DNA of 64,000 bases from contig NZ_NGNS01000005.1 of assembly GCF_002165625.1 (NCBI RefSeq), forward strand, positions 124,001 through 188,000, given 5' to 3'. Below, one piece after another: positions 11,252 through 21,145 of the stretch (positions within the stretch are counted from its first letter, which is position 1; the number at the start of each line of letters is the position of its first letter). The stretch comes from Neiella marina. GTDB taxonomy: Bacteria > Pseudomonadota > Gammaproteobacteria > Enterobacterales > Neiellaceae. Position numbers and translations under genes: made by a program. The notes beneath the pieces were generated by a model. The model was not told where the DNA came from and made no database searches. It worked only from the letters and a program-made list of their open reading frames with translations.

Positions 11252-12019
11252 TCATCCATTGGCTGATAAGAAAGTCGCAACAATTCGATTAAAGGCGCCA
11301 GGCTTTTGGGCGTGCAACCAGTGGCCCGCGTGACTGATCAGCTTGGCTTTACTGTTGGGAAAATGTCGTCCAATAGCTGGCCGGTGTTCGGCCAAAATGT
11401 AGTCAGACTCAGTGCCTTTGATAAACAAGGTTGGGCCTGAGTAACTGTGCTCAGTAGACGGCCAGTCAATGACATCATGATAGCCAGCTAGTACTTGCTC
11501 GAGGCGCAGTTTCCAGTGGCATTCTCCATCACGCCAACTGAGGTTTTTCAACAAAAATTGGCGGACACCGACATCATCAACAAAGTCACTCAGCAACTGA
11601 TCTGCTTGTTGTCGTGTTGAGGTTGGTTGTTGCCACAGTGATTTGAGCCCGGCAATCACCTGCTGATGATGGCTCTGGTATGGCACCGGGGCAATATCTG
11701 CGACCACTAATTGCTGCACTTGCTGTGGGTTTGCCAGGGCATAGGCCATGGCAATTTTACCACCCATCGAATGACCAACCAGACTGACGGATTGTAGCTC
11801 CAGAGTGGTAATTAACTCGGCCAGATCATCGGCCTGTTGCAGGTATGTCATACCTGCAATTGTTGGTGATAAGCCATGGTTTCTGGTATCCAACTGAATC
11901 ACACGATAGTTGTTAGCGAGTAATTCACGCGCCAGATTGCCTAAGTTGTTGAGGTCACCGAACAGGCCATGAATGAGGATCACAGCAGGTCCCGAGCCGG
12001 AGTCTTTGAAGTGCAGCAT
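11252..12019 (-). CDS. ybfF: Alpha/beta-hydrolase esterase YbfF
   Basis: This 255-residue cytoplasmic esterase has the nucleophile elbow GHSMGG with S84, the oxyanion region HGLFGDLNNLG (about 17-27) and a C-terminal catalytic His in SHAGHWLHAQKP (about 234). E. coli YbfF hydrolyses short acyl esters and acyl-CoA in vitro, and its physiological substrate is not settled. It is divergent from seqA with about 160 bp between starts, the same arrangement as E. coli. Confidence 0.9.
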   Translation of the reverse strand: MLHFKDSGSGPAVILIHGLFGDLNNLGNLARELLANNYRVIQLDTRNHGLSPTIAGMTYLQQADDLAELITTLELQSVSLVGHSMGGKIAMAYALANPQQVQQLVVADIAPVPYQSHHQQVIAGLKSLWQQPTSTRQQADQLLSDFVDDVGVRQFLLKNLSWRDGECHWKLRLEQVLAGYHDVIDWPSTEHSYSGPTLFIKGTESDYILAEHRPAIGRHFPNSKAKLISHAGHWLHAQKPGAFNRIVATFLSANG

Positions 12020-12104
12020 TGATCATTAGCAGTGACATATTTGCCCAGTATTATGACGATTTATCACTTGGCAGCAATGATAATTGGTCAATGTCTAATT
12101 GTGT

Positions 12105-12132
12105 TTGGGGCTCGCATGCAACTATGTATAAT
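12105..12132 (+). promoter_or_regulatory. Probable seqA promoter
   Basis: A perfect -10 hexamer TATAAT is at 12127-12132, with a weak -35 (TTGGGG, 12105-12110) 16 bp upstream. The start codon of seqA is 46 bp downstream of the -10. Confidence 0.5.
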
Positions 12133-12177
12133 TAGGAGCCATTCGACCGAACCCATTCGTAATCCAGAGTCCAACGT

Positions 12178-12687
12178 ATGAAAACCATTGAAGTTGATGA
12201 TGATTTGTATCAGTACATTGCCAGCCAAACCCAACAAATTGGCGAGAGCGCTTCGGATATCCTCCGTCGCTTACTGATGCCCACGACTTCGACTGAAACG
12301 GCTCCGCAACCACCGGTAGTAGAGACAGAGCAAGTTGAAACGCCTGCTGTCCACTTCGATTGCGCTGATCTTGATGAGCAAACTCTCGCTAGTCAGAAAG
12401 GTGTGGTTGGCCGATTCTTAATCATTTTGTCGCACCTGCATCAGCAATCCCCGGCCGCTTTTGCTGCCGTGTTATCGATTCGCGGGCGTGACCGACTATA
12501 TTTTGCTGCAAGCAAAAATGAATTGTTAGCTGCTGGCAGCAGTACTAACCCCAAGGCGATTGAAGGTTCGCCATATTGGGTTGTCACTAATAACAATACC
12601 GATAAGAAAAAAGCGATTCTTTCAGAGGTGTGTCAAGTGCTTGGCCTGGATGCTACGCGACAATCACAGCTGATCAACTATTTGTAA
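12178..12687 (+). CDS. seqA: SeqA, negative modulator of replication initiation
   Basis: SeqA binds hemimethylated GATC sites and sequesters oriC after initiation. The 169 residues begin [20 protein letters not shown], the N-terminal filament-forming domain (1-35). A Pro/Thr/Glu linker follows, then the DNA-binding domain (about 85-169) with [17 protein letters not shown] and RGRDRLYFA. Length is slightly below the E. coli protein because of a shorter linker. It lies 19 bp ahead of pgm, the conserved seqA-pgm operon. Its presence implies Dam methylation in this organism. Confidence 0.96.
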   Translation: MKTIEVDDDLYQYIASQTQQIGESASDILRRLLMPTTSTETAPQPPVVETEQVETPAVHFDCADLDEQTLASQKGVVGRFLIILSHLHQQSPAAFAAVLSIRGRDRLYFAASKNELLAAGSSTNPKAIEGSPYWVVTNNNTDKKKAILSEVCQVLGLDATRQSQLINYL

Positions 12688-12706
12688 AAAAATCCAAGGA
12701 AACTCC

Positions 12707-14359
12707 ATGGCTATTCATCCAAGAGCAGGGCAAAAAGCTCAAACTCAAGATTTGTGTAGTATTCCCCGTTTGTTAACGGACTATTACCTGTCTAAACCTG
12801 ATCCGAAAAATGGTGAACATAAAGTGGCATTCGGCACTTCTGGTCACCGTGGCACTAGTTTGAAGCAGTCGTTTACTGAAACTCACATCCTTGCCATCAG
12901 CCAAGCGATTGTTGACTATCGCAATGAGCAGGGTACTAAAGGCCCGCTGTACTTGGGGATGGACACTCACGCACTGTCTGAAGCCGCATTCTGTACTGCC
13001 ATCGAAGTATTTGTCGGCAATGGTGTTGAAGTGCGGGTACAAGAAGGACGTGGTTACACGCCAACACCTGTGATTTCGCACGCCATTTTGACCTACAACG
13101 CCAATAAGCCAGAAGGGTTGGCTGACGGCGTGGTGATTACACCATCTCACAATCCGCCACAGGATGGCGGTTTCAAGTACAATCCACCAAATGGCGGCCC
13201 AGCCGACAGCACCGCAACCAAGTGGATTCAAGATCGCGCCAATGAGCTTATCGCTGCTGATCTTGAAGGCATTGGTTACACCCCATTTGATGAGGCTTGG
13301 GAATCACTTCAGTGTGTCGAGTACGACTATGTCACACCTTATGTGGCTGATTTAAAGAACGTCATTGATATGGAAGCGATTAAAAAAGCTGGCGTTAAAA
13401 TTGGTGTTGATCCAATGGGTGGTTCAGGTATCGCGTTTTGGCCTGCTATTGCTGAAGCCTATGGCTTGGACATCCAAGTCGTCAACGATCGAGTCGACCC
13501 TACCTTTAGCTTTATGACACTCGACAAAGACGGCAAGATCCGGATGGATTGTTCATCGCCATATGCGATGGCCAGCTTGATTGACCTGAAAGATGATTTT
13601 GACGTCGCGGTATCAAACGACCCAGACTACGATCGCCACGGTATCGTGACTAAATCAGTCGGTTTGATGAACCCAAACCATTATCTTGCCGTTGCCATTC
13701 AGTACCTCTACACCAATCGTCCGCAATGGGCAGATGATCTAGCGATCGGCAAAACTTTGGTTTCCAGTTCGATGATTGACTACGTTGCCGATGCGTTGAA
13801 CAAAAACCTTAAAGAAGTTCCTGTAGGCTTTAAGTGGTTTGTTGATGGCCTCTACACCGGCGACTTTGGTTTTGGCGGTGAAGAGAGTGCGGGTGCTTCG
13901 TTCTTACGCAAGGATGGCACGGTTTGGAGTACCGATAAAGACGGCATTATTTTAGCACTGTTGGCGGCCGAAATTACTGCGGTTACCGGTAAAGATCCTG
14001 GCCAACATTACCTTGATTTAGTAGAAAAATTTGGTGCGCCAGTCTATAAACGAATTGATGCCCCGGCGAGCTCTGCGCAAAAAGATGTGTTGTCAAACTT
14101 GTCCGCAGATATGGTTGAAGCAGATAGCCTTGCAGGTGATGCGATTACGGCTAAGCTTACCCATGCTCCTGGCAATGGTGCAGCGATAGGCGGCTTGAAA
14201 GTTGTGACAGAAAAAGGCTGGTTTGCCGCCCGTCCATCCGGTACTGAAGAAATCTACAAAATCTATGCAGAGAGTTTTGTTGGTGAAGAGCACTTGGCTC
14301 AAATCCAGCAGGAAGCCCAAGAAATCGTGGCTGCCGCTTTCGCCAAAGCAGGGTTGTAA
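12707..14359 (+). CDS. pgm: Phosphoglucomutase (alpha-D-glucose)
   Basis: Pgm interconverts glucose 1-phosphate and glucose 6-phosphate, linking glycogen breakdown and UDP-glucose supply to glycolysis. The 550 residues carry the phosphoserine loop [11 protein letters not shown] with S147, the metal-binding loop DPDYDRHG (about 305), the sugar-binding GGEESAG (about 392) and the phosphate-binding [10 protein letters not shown] near the C-terminus. CAAGGAAA precedes the ATG by about 5 bases. It is in operon with seqA and ends in a strong terminator. The next gene is glgP, whose product is the substrate of Pgm. Confidence 0.96.
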   Translation: MAIHPRAGQKAQTQDLCSIPRLLTDYYLSKPDPKNGEHKVAFGTSGHRGTSLKQSFTETHILAISQAIVDYRNEQGTKGPLYLGMDTHALSEAAFCTAIEVFVGNGVEVRVQEGRGYTPTPVISHAILTYNANKPEGLADGVVITPSHNPPQDGGFKYNPPNGGPADSTATKWIQDRANELIAADLEGIGYTPFDEAWESLQCVEYDYVTPYVADLKNVIDMEAIKKAGVKIGVDPMGGSGIAFWPAIAEAYGLDIQVVNDRVDPTFSFMTLDKDGKIRMDCSSPYAMASLIDLKDDFDVAVSNDPDYDRHGIVTKSVGLMNPNHYLAVAIQYLYTNRPQWADDLAIGKTLVSSSMIDYVADALNKNLKEVPVGFKWFVDGLYTGDFGFGGEESAGASFLRKDGTVWSTDKDGIILALLAAEITAVTGKDPGQHYLDLVEKFGAPVYKRIDAPASSAQKDVLSNLSADMVEADSLAGDAITAKLTHAPGNGAAIGGLKVVTEKGWFAARPSGTEEIYKIYAESFVGEEHLAQIQQEAQEIVAAAFAKAGL

Positions 14360-14380
14360 TCATTTGAACCCTTAGCTAAA

Positions 14381-14421
14381 CCAAAAACAACCACTTCATC
14401 AATTGCTGTGGTTGTTTTTGG
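14381..14421 (+). terminator. Terminator of seqA-pgm
   Basis: CCAAAAACAACCAC (14381-14394) pairs perfectly over 14 bp with GTGGTTGTTTTTGG (14408-14421) around a 13-base loop. The T-rich right arm serves as the U-tract. Confidence 0.82.
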
Positions 14422-14440
14422 TTGTTGTAAGTTGATTTTT

Positions 14441-14458
14441 GAGTGATCAAAGTCACTT
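14441..14458. promoter_or_regulatory. CRP-like site upstream of glgP
   Basis: AGTGATCAAAGTCACT contains GTGA-N6-TCAC with both half-sites perfect (14443-14446 and 14453-14456), the core of the CRP consensus. The centre lies about 126 bp before the glgP ATG. Catabolite control of a glycogen phosphorylase gene makes biological sense. Binding is inferred. Confidence 0.65.
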
Positions 14459-14575
14459 GCGGCGCCGGATATGCCGTCTATTATGTTGCCAGCAGTATTT
14501 AGATTGGAACTGGAACTGATGTTCCTCCTCTAAATCCCCAGTTTTAGGTAATCATCTATTAGGACGGTACTTGGT

Positions 14576-17131
14576 ATGGCAACGAAAAAGGCTACTGGCA
14601 CTACTACTGCCAGCAAGAAAACTACGACCACCAAAAAAACAACCACTGCAAAAAAAGCGGCCCCAGCTCCAGCAGCTGAAGGTTTCGCTCTTGATGTTTC
14701 TGTTGAACAATTTAAAGAAAGTATTGTTCGTAACCTCAACACCACTTTGGGTACTGATGCTGAAAAAGCATCTGACAAAGCATGGTGGGGTGCTACTGCA
14801 GCAGCGGTGAACGAACTTGTCTTTTCACGTCTAAGCCAAACTCAAAAAACTCACCTCAACAAAGATACTCGTGCGGTTCACTACCTGTCACTTGAGTTCT
14901 TAATGGGTCGTTTGATGGGTAACAACCTGCAAAGCCTTGGCCTGTTTGAAAATGCTGCGCAAGCATTGAAAGAACTGGGTCACGAAATTACTGATCTGGC
15001 TGAAGAAGAGCCAGATATGGCTTTGGGTAACGGTGGCTTGGGCCGTTTGGCTGCTTGCTTCATCGATTCTTTGGCAAGCTTGAACTACCCAGCAATTGGT
15101 TACGGCATCCATTACGAGCATGGTTTGTTCCGCCAAACTATCCAACAAGGCCGTCAGATTGAGCGCCCAGATTCTTGGCGTGAGTACGGTAACCCATGGG
15201 AAATCTGCCGCCCAGAATCAACTCAAGAAGTACCGCTATTCGGTTACGTTGAGACAGTATTTGAAAACGATGGTAGCCTGCGCAAAGTATGGCACCCAGG
15301 TAGCGTCATCAAAGGTGTGCCATGGGATATTCCAATCGTTGGCTACAAAGGCACGACCGTCAACATTCTGCGTTTGTGGGAAAGCCGCGCGTCAGAATTC
15401 TTTGACTGGGATGCATTCAACGCTGGTGCATACAAAGATGCACAAGGCGAGCAAAACCTGGCTGAAACTGTTTCTAAAGTTCTTTACCCGAACGATGAAA
15501 CTGAAGCTGGTAAGCAATTGCGTTTGGTTCAGCAGTACTTCTTCTGTGCCTGTTCACTAAAAGACATCATGCGTCGCTACAAGCGTGCTCATGGCGATGA
15601 CTTCAGCAAGTATGCTGAGCAAATCGTGATTCAGTTGAACGATACTCACCCAACAGTGGCGATTCCTGAACTGATGCGCGTCTTTATGGACGAAGAAGGT
15701 TTGAACTGGGAAGACGCTTGGGCAATTTGTCAGCAGTCGTTCGCTTACACCAACCACACTTTGCTGCCAGAAGCATTAGAGAAGTGGCCTGTGTACCTGT
15801 TCGAGCGCGTGTTGCCACGTCACTTGGAAATCATTTACGAAATCAACCGCCGCTTCTTGGACGAAGTAGAAGCTCAATGGCCAGGCGATGACGCCAAGAA
15901 GATCAAGTTGTCACTGATCGAAGAAGGCGCGCAACGCATGATCCGCATGGGTAACCTGTGTGTGGTTGGTTCTTACAAAGTTAACGGTGTTGCTGCGGTT
16001 CACTCAGAATTGGTTAAAGCTGACTTGTTCCCAGAGTTCTACGAAATGTGGCCTGAGAAATTCGTTAACGTAACTAATGGTGTAACTCCTCGTCGTTGGT
16101 TGAAAGCTTGTAACCCACGCTTGTCTTCGCTCATCAGCGACACAATCGGTAGCGACTGGCCTGGTCAGCTCGACAAACTGGTTGCGTTGAAGCCATATGC
16201 TGATAAAGCAGCATTCCAGAAAAAGTACATGCAAGCCAAGCGTGAGAACAAACTGGAATTGGTTAACACGATTCGTGAATTGACCGGTGTAGAAGTATCG
16301 CCAGATGCAATCTTTGACGTTCTGATTAAGCGTTTGCACGAGTACAAACGTCAGCACTTGAACCTGCTGCACATTTTGGCTTTGTACCGTCGCTTGTTGG
16401 AAAATCCAAACATGGACTTCCACCCAATGGTATTCCTGTTTGGTGCCAAGGCTGCTCCTGGTTACAAGTTAGCGAAAGAAATCATCTTCGCTATCAACAA
16501 AGTTGCTGACCGTATCAACAACGATCCACGCATCAAAGACAAGTTGAAAGTGGTATTCCTGCCGAACTACCGCGTCAGCTTGGCTGAGAAGCTGATCCCA
16601 GCGGCTGATTTGTCAGAGCAAATCTCAACTGCCGGTTACGAAGCATCTGGTACTGGTAACATGAAGATGGCGCTGAACGGTGCCCTGACTATGGGTACGA
16701 TGGACGGTGCGAACATCGAAATCGCCGAAGAAGCTGGCGAAGAAAACATGTTCATCTTCGGTCTATCAGTTGATGAAGTGAAAGAAACCAAAGCCAAGGG
16801 CTACAACCCATGGGATTACTACTACGGTAACCCAGAAATCAAAGCCGTTCTGGACTGGTTGGATACCGACTACTTCACACCAGGTGAACCAGGCGCATTG
16901 TCTGCTATCAAGCGCAGCTTGCTAGACGGTGGCGACCCATACCTAGTATTGGCTGACTTTGAAAGCTACTCTGAAGCACACAAACGTGCCAACGAGATGT
17001 ACAAAGATCAGAAAGCTTGGGCCAAGAGCGCGATTCTGAACACTGCGCAAATGGGTAAATTCACTTCAGACCGTTCGATTGAAGACTATGTCGATCGCAT
17101 CTGGAGCTTGAAAAAGTGTGACGTCAAATAA
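14576..17131 (+). CDS. glgP: Glycogen/maltodextrin phosphorylase with Lys/Thr-rich N-terminal tail
   Basis: This enzyme releases glucose 1-phosphate from alpha-1,4-glucans. The 851-residue protein has the PLP-binding lysine K697 within [17 protein letters not shown] and the typical [14 protein letters not shown] segment near 145. The core starts at about residue 37. Residues 1-36 are almost entirely Thr, Lys and Ala, ending in an Ala/Pro stretch, and resemble histone H1-like or AlgP-type tails rather than any part of the enzyme. No alternative ribosome site supports a later start, so the tail looks real. Codon use is strongly biased, suggesting high expression. A CRP-like site lies upstream and a terminator follows. 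Confidence 0.95.
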   Translation: MATKKATGTTTASKKTTTTKKTTTAKKAAPAPAAEGFALDVSVEQFKESIVRNLNTTLGTDAEKASDKAWWGATAAAVNELVFSRLSQTQKTHLNKDTRAVHYLSLEFLMGRLMGNNLQSLGLFENAAQALKELGHEITDLAEEEPDMALGNGGLGRLAACFIDSLASLNYPAIGYGIHYEHGLFRQTIQQGRQIERPDSWREYGNPWEICRPESTQEVPLFGYVETVFENDGSLRKVWHPGSVIKGVPWDIPIVGYKGTTVNILRLWESRASEFFDWDAFNAGAYKDAQGEQNLAETVSKVLYPNDETEAGKQLRLVQQYFFCACSLKDIMRRYKRAHGDDFSKYAEQIVIQLNDTHPTVAIPELMRVFMDEEGLNWEDAWAICQQSFAYTNHTLLPEALEKWPVYLFERVLPRHLEIIYEINRRFLDEVEAQWPGDDAKKIKLSLIEEGAQRMIRMGNLCVVGSYKVNGVAAVHSELVKADLFPEFYEMWPEKFVNVTNGVTPRRWLKACNPRLSSLISDTIGSDWPGQLDKLVALKPYADKAAFQKKYMQAKRENKLELVNTIRELTGVEVSPDAIFDVLIKRLHEYKRQHLNLLHILALYRRLLENPNMDFHPMVFLFGAKAAPGYKLAKEIIFAINKVADRINNDPRIKDKLKVVFLPNYRVSLAEKLIPAADLSEQISTAGYEASGTGNMKMALNGALTMGTMDGANIEIAEEAGEENMFIFGLSVDEVKETKAKGYNPWDYYYGNPEIKAVLDWLDTDYFTPGEPGALSAIKRSLLDGGDPYLVLADFESYSEAHKRANEMYKDQKAWAKSAILNTAQMGKFTSDRSIEDYVDRIWSLKKCDVK

Positions 17132-17149
17132 GACGTCCCTGAATGACTA

Positions 17150-17176
17150 AAAAGCCACCTTCGGGTGGCTTTTTTT
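17150..17176 (+). terminator. Terminator of glgP
   Basis: AAAGCCACC (17151-17159), tetraloop TTCG, GGTGGCTTT (17164-17172), then TTTT. A classical UUCG-capped intrinsic terminator 18 bp past the stop. Confidence 0.93.
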
Positions 17177-17351
17177 ATGGTTACAGTTCCATCATGATTG
17201 CGAACTTAGAGTGAGCACTCAAATTTCAAGCAGCAACTGGTGTGACCGGCTTCTATAATAACGTCCTAAAGGTGTTGGAAAGTTGTGTTCGAGCGCCGAA
17301 CATGGCAATTTCATCTATTGAATCATTTTCCTTATCGCAGCTCAGGGCCTA

Positions 17352-18908
17352 ATGGAATTGAAAAACAGCGCGCCTCATCGAAGTAGTAACAAGCTTGGAC
17401 GCAAAGTTCTGATTTATATCATTATCTGCAGCTCGATTCTGTCGCTGTTTTCGACTGCGGCGCAAATTTACCGCGATTATGTTTATGACCTTGAGAACAT
17501 CAAATTGCGGTTTGAATCCATTGAATCGAGTCAGCTCGAATCGTTGATTCTCAACCTTTGGGACTTCAACGACGACATCGTGGCTCAGCACCTGATTGGC
17601 ATCGTCAATCTGCCTGATATTAGTTACGCCAAAATTACCTCGCCATTGGGGCAAGTCTATGAAGCTGGTGATGGTACCTTGCGGACTGACGTCGCAAAGT
17701 CATTTGAGCTGCTGTACGAAGGCCAGCACATCGGTACCTTGCTGGTTGAAGCGCATTATGGCGACATTTATAACCAGTTGAAAACTAAAGCAGGTTTTAT
17801 CCTGCTCAGCCAGTTTAGTACCACTTTGATTGTGGCGCTGTTTATTGGCGCATTGGTGTATTACCTGATCACTCGTCACGTCTACCGAATCGCCAGCTAT
17901 AGTCGCGAATTGAGCATCGATAATCTCAGTAAACCATTGACCTTAGATCGGCGCCGGATCGGCACTGATGAACTCGATGAACTCGCCCAATCCATTAATC
18001 AGATGCGAGAAACACTGCGCCGAGATGTGGTGCGGCGGCAACAGGCTGAGGCACAAGTGCAACAAATGAATGTTCGACTTGAGGCCAAAGTTCAGGAGCG
18101 TACTCGCTTGCTCGAGGAGTCGATTGAAGAGCTCAAAATGGCCCAGGATAGCTTGATTCAATCTGAGAAAATGGCTTCGTTAGGTAGCTTGGTTGCCGGT
18201 GTTTCCCATGAAATTAATACGCCATTAGGGGTTTGTGTCACCGCTAATTCCAATGTCACTGCGCGATTGCAGAACATCGTTTCAGACATGGAGCAGGGCA
18301 CGCTCACCAAAGGCAAGCTCAATAGTTTTCTGTCATTGCAAACTGAATCCTGCGACATGATCGATAACAGTTTGCGTCGGGCGGTGGAGTTAATCAGCAA
18401 TTTCAAATCGGTTGCGGTCAATCAATCTAATGACACCTTGCTTGATTGCAACATGAAAGAGCTACTGCTCGAGAGTGTGGCGACTATTCGTACTGTGTTT
18501 AAGCGAGAGAATTACCATATCAGTGTCGATGTTGCCGACAATATTGAGCTCACCACATACCCAGGTGTTTGGCATCAAATACTGACTAATCTAATGGTCA
18601 ATTCGCACAAGCATGGCTTTGAAGGTATCAGTGAAGGCCAAATCGATATGGCGTTGACGGTAAACGACGAAGGTATGTGTTTTACCTATCGCGATGATGG
18701 CCATGGCATTGCTCCGGAAATCATTGACCGGGTGTTTGATCCATTTGTCACTTCCAAACGCGGCCAAGGTGGTTCTGGATTGGGCATGAATATCTTGTTT
18801 AACTTGGTTCATGCCAAGCTAAATGGCCGGGTATCAGTGGCTAATTTGGACAAGGGCTGTCAGTTTGTCATTCAGTTTCCGGCGCAACACCGAGCGATTG
18901 ACGAGTAA
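17352..18908 (+). CDS. Orphan sensor histidine kinase
   Basis: This 518-residue inner-membrane kinase has TM1 (about 18-38), a periplasmic sensor of about 110 residues with no domain I recognise, TM2 (149-173), a HAMP-like segment (174-226) and a coiled coil (227-270). HisKA follows with the phosphoacceptor H286 in [10 protein letters not shown], then HATPase_c with N417 (NLMVNSHKHG), DDGHG at 448-452 and GGSGLGMN near 473. No response regulator is adjacent. The kinase core closely resembles that of the YfiR-domain kinase at 25817-27763, including YPG and NS-x2-HGF motifs. A -10-like TATAAT is at 17254-17259. It is flanked by terminators, so it is a single-gene unit. Confidence 0.9.
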   Translation: MELKNSAPHRSSNKLGRKVLIYIIICSSILSLFSTAAQIYRDYVYDLENIKLRFESIESSQLESLILNLWDFNDDIVAQHLIGIVNLPDISYAKITSPLGQVYEAGDGTLRTDVAKSFELLYEGQHIGTLLVEAHYGDIYNQLKTKAGFILLSQFSTTLIVALFIGALVYYLITRHVYRIASYSRELSIDNLSKPLTLDRRRIGTDELDELAQSINQMRETLRRDVVRRQQAEAQVQQMNVRLEAKVQERTRLLEESIEELKMAQDSLIQSEKMASLGSLVAGVSHEINTPLGVCVTANSNVTARLQNIVSDMEQGTLTKGKLNSFLSLQTESCDMIDNSLRRAVELISNFKSVAVNQSNDTLLDCNMKELLLESVATIRTVFKRENYHISVDVADNIELTTYPGVWHQILTNLMVNSHKHGFEGISEGQIDMALTVNDEGMCFTYRDDGHGIAPEIIDRVFDPFVTSKRGQGGSGLGMNILFNLVHAKLNGRVSVANLDKGCQFVIQFPAQHRAIDE

Positions 18909-18926
18909 TAGGACCAATAGGGCATT

Positions 18927-18954
18927 AAAAAGGGCGCCAATCGGCGCCCTTTTC
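18927..18954. terminator. Bidirectional terminator, kinase/rnb
   Basis: AAAAGGGCGCC (18928-18938), loop AATC, GGCGCCCTTTT (18943-18953): a perfect 11-bp stem between converging genes, with A and T runs on both sides. Confidence 0.92.
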
Positions 18955-18968
18955 AGTTGGTGGCAAGA

Positions 18969-20903
18969 TTAGATGATTTCAGCCACTAAGCTTCGACTGA
19001 CCGCTTTGATTTCACTGAGGCGGACTTTCACCGCATCGGCCAAGCGGTACTTCACTTCACCTTCAATCGATATCAAGCCTTCATCGGCATTGGCCTGAAC
19101 TTGTTTTTTGTCCGAATGTAGCGTCGGGGCTGGAATGAATACCATGGCGCCATTGGCAATCAAGCGGGCTCTCATGCCACCGCGGTTGATATCAAAGATC
19201 TCAGCATCAAACTCGGTTTTGTCACTCAGCGCAGTGTGTAAGTATTGAGTGTACAAGAAGTCTGAGAGGTCGCGTTCCGCGAAACGGTTGCGCTTGCGGC
19301 GCTCTGTCAGATGCTCAGCATCAACTTCACTTGGCAAAGTTAACTCAGCGTCCTGACGCAGTACCGCTTTGATTAAACGGTGATTGATCATGTCGCCATA
19401 CTTGCGAATCGGTGATGTCCAAGTGCCATAGCAGTTTAAGCCCATACCAAAGTGAGGCCCTGCTTGGATCGCCACTTCGCTGAAACTTTGGAACTTTCGT
19501 AAACGCGAGTCGAGGTAACCTGTCTCTTGCTCGTTTAACCAACGGCGTAAGCGGCAGAAACCATCCAATGACTTCAATGATTCGCTGGTTGCATCACCAC
19601 CATTTTCGGTGATTAAGGTCACTGCAGTGTCCAGCTGTTCATCTTCAAAACCGAGATGAACATTGTAAATGCCGCCTTGTGCTTTTTGTTGCAGCCAAGT
19701 TGACACCGCAATATTGGCAACGATCATCGACTCTTCAATCATGCTGTTGGCGATACGGCGATGATCGGCATGAATTGCCTTCACCGTGGCATCGTCATTC
19801 AACTCAAAACGGTAGTCGGGGCGATCAGGGAAGGTGATGGCATGCTCATTGCGCCACGCCACCCGAGCCTTGGTCATCGCCTGCAAGGCCTCAAGTTGCG
19901 CTTTGATGTCGTCATTGGCCGGTTGCCAACTACCGCTTTGTTCGAGCCAATCTGATACCTCATCATAGGCTAGCTTGTAATGAGAGCGGACGGTGGCCAA
20001 ACAGATTTGTGGTTCGCCGATAAGCGCACCATCGCTCGCAATATCGAGCGTTGCAACTACGGCAGGGCGATCTTCATTGGCTACCAGAGAGCACAGCTCC
20101 TCACTTAACCGAGAAGGAATCATGCTGATGTTGCGAGCGGGCAAATAAACGGTAAAAGCACGCTCTTTCGCCGCTTCATCAAGTGTTGAACCTGCCTCGA
20201 TGTATGCGGTTGGATCGGCAATTGCGACGGTTAGCCGCCAGCCATTGTCGGTCGTTTCAATAGCGAGGGCGTCATCCATATCACGAGTTGACGCGCTATC
20301 AATGGTGAACATTTGCACAGCCGTGAGGTCTTGACGCGGCAAGCCTTCGTCAATGATATCCAATTGCTCTGGTAGTTCAGGCTCAACCACAGGTAAATCA
20401 TGGCGTGCCAAGGTACATTGCCACGCGGCGTAAGGATCGTTTTTATCGGCCACTTTATGGACAATGTGGGCGTAAAAACTATTGTCGCCGTTAAGAGGGT
20501 GACGCTTTAACTCGGCCAGAACCCAATCGCCATCGGCCAATTTAGCAGGTACTTGAAGATCCGCTCTGGCGTTGATGTTGAGGTTAATGTTGTGATTTTC
20601 TGGGGTCACAAACCACTTGCCGTTGCGACTACCAAGTGTTGCCACAAAACGGGTTACTGATTGTTGCAGCAGTTTTTCAGGCTCAGCTTGAGTTTTACCA
20701 TTTTCGGTGCGAATCACAGCACTGACTTTGTCGCCATGCATGACCTTTCGCATAAAAGGTGGAGCGATAAAGTGACTGGTTTTTCGGTCTACTTCCAAAA
20801 AGCCATAGCCTTTTGCTGTCGCTTTGATGGTACCTTCTGCGGTTGGCAGAGTTTCACGTATTTCTTGTTTCAGCTGCGCCAGCAGCGGATTGTCTTTAAA
20901 CAT
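18969..20903 (-). CDS. rnb: Exoribonuclease II
   Basis: RNase II is a processive 3'-5' hydrolytic exoribonuclease for unstructured mRNA. The 644 residues match E. coli Rnb. They comprise N-terminal cold-shock-type OB domains (about 1-170), the RNB catalytic domain with IDSASTRDMDDALAI at about 193-207 carrying the Mg-binding aspartates, and a C-terminal S1 domain (about 555-635). The start MFKDNPLLAQLKQ is family-typical. It is divergent from astE and convergent with the upstream kinase. Confidence 0.96.
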   Translation of the reverse strand: MFKDNPLLAQLKQEIRETLPTAEGTIKATAKGYGFLEVDRKTSHFIAPPFMRKVMHGDKVSAVIRTENGKTQAEPEKLLQQSVTRFVATLGSRNGKWFVTPENHNINLNINARADLQVPAKLADGDWVLAELKRHPLNGDNSFYAHIVHKVADKNDPYAAWQCTLARHDLPVVEPELPEQLDIIDEGLPRQDLTAVQMFTIDSASTRDMDDALAIETTDNGWRLTVAIADPTAYIEAGSTLDEAAKERAFTVYLPARNISMIPSRLSEELCSLVANEDRPAVVATLDIASDGALIGEPQICLATVRSHYKLAYDEVSDWLEQSGSWQPANDDIKAQLEALQAMTKARVAWRNEHAITFPDRPDYRFELNDDATVKAIHADHRRIANSMIEESMIVANIAVSTWLQQKAQGGIYNVHLGFEDEQLDTAVTLITENGGDATSESLKSLDGFCRLRRWLNEQETGYLDSRLRKFQSFSEVAIQAGPHFGMGLNCYGTWTSPIRKYGDMINHRLIKAVLRQDAELTLPSEVDAEHLTERRKRNRFAERDLSDFLYTQYLHTALSDKTEFDAEIFDINRGGMRARLIANGAMVFIPAPTLHSDKKQVQANADEGLISIEGEVKYRLADAVKVRLSEIKAVSRSLVAEII

Positions 20904-21145
20904 GTGGCTATGGTTATCTGGCTATTGTTTTTGGTCAAAGGCGCAACTATACCGTTATGAGCTCGGGGCTGAAAGCACTGGCCAGTGAATTTTACTTGTC
21001 ATTTGGTCGTTACATTAAAAACAGCAATCATTTGTCAAGATCCCGTACATACCGTGACTTTGTTGTAACATTAATATGGCTTGATAAAGCGATTGAGCAA
21101 CGACGCTCCAGTATTGGCTACTTGTGGAAAGAGGAAGAACAAATC

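Noticed and set aside
12773-13231. Long antisense open frames inside pgm, and similar ones inside glgP, ydiJ and uvrC
   Set aside because: These are shadows in other frames of clearly coding genes, without ribosome sites or family resemblance.
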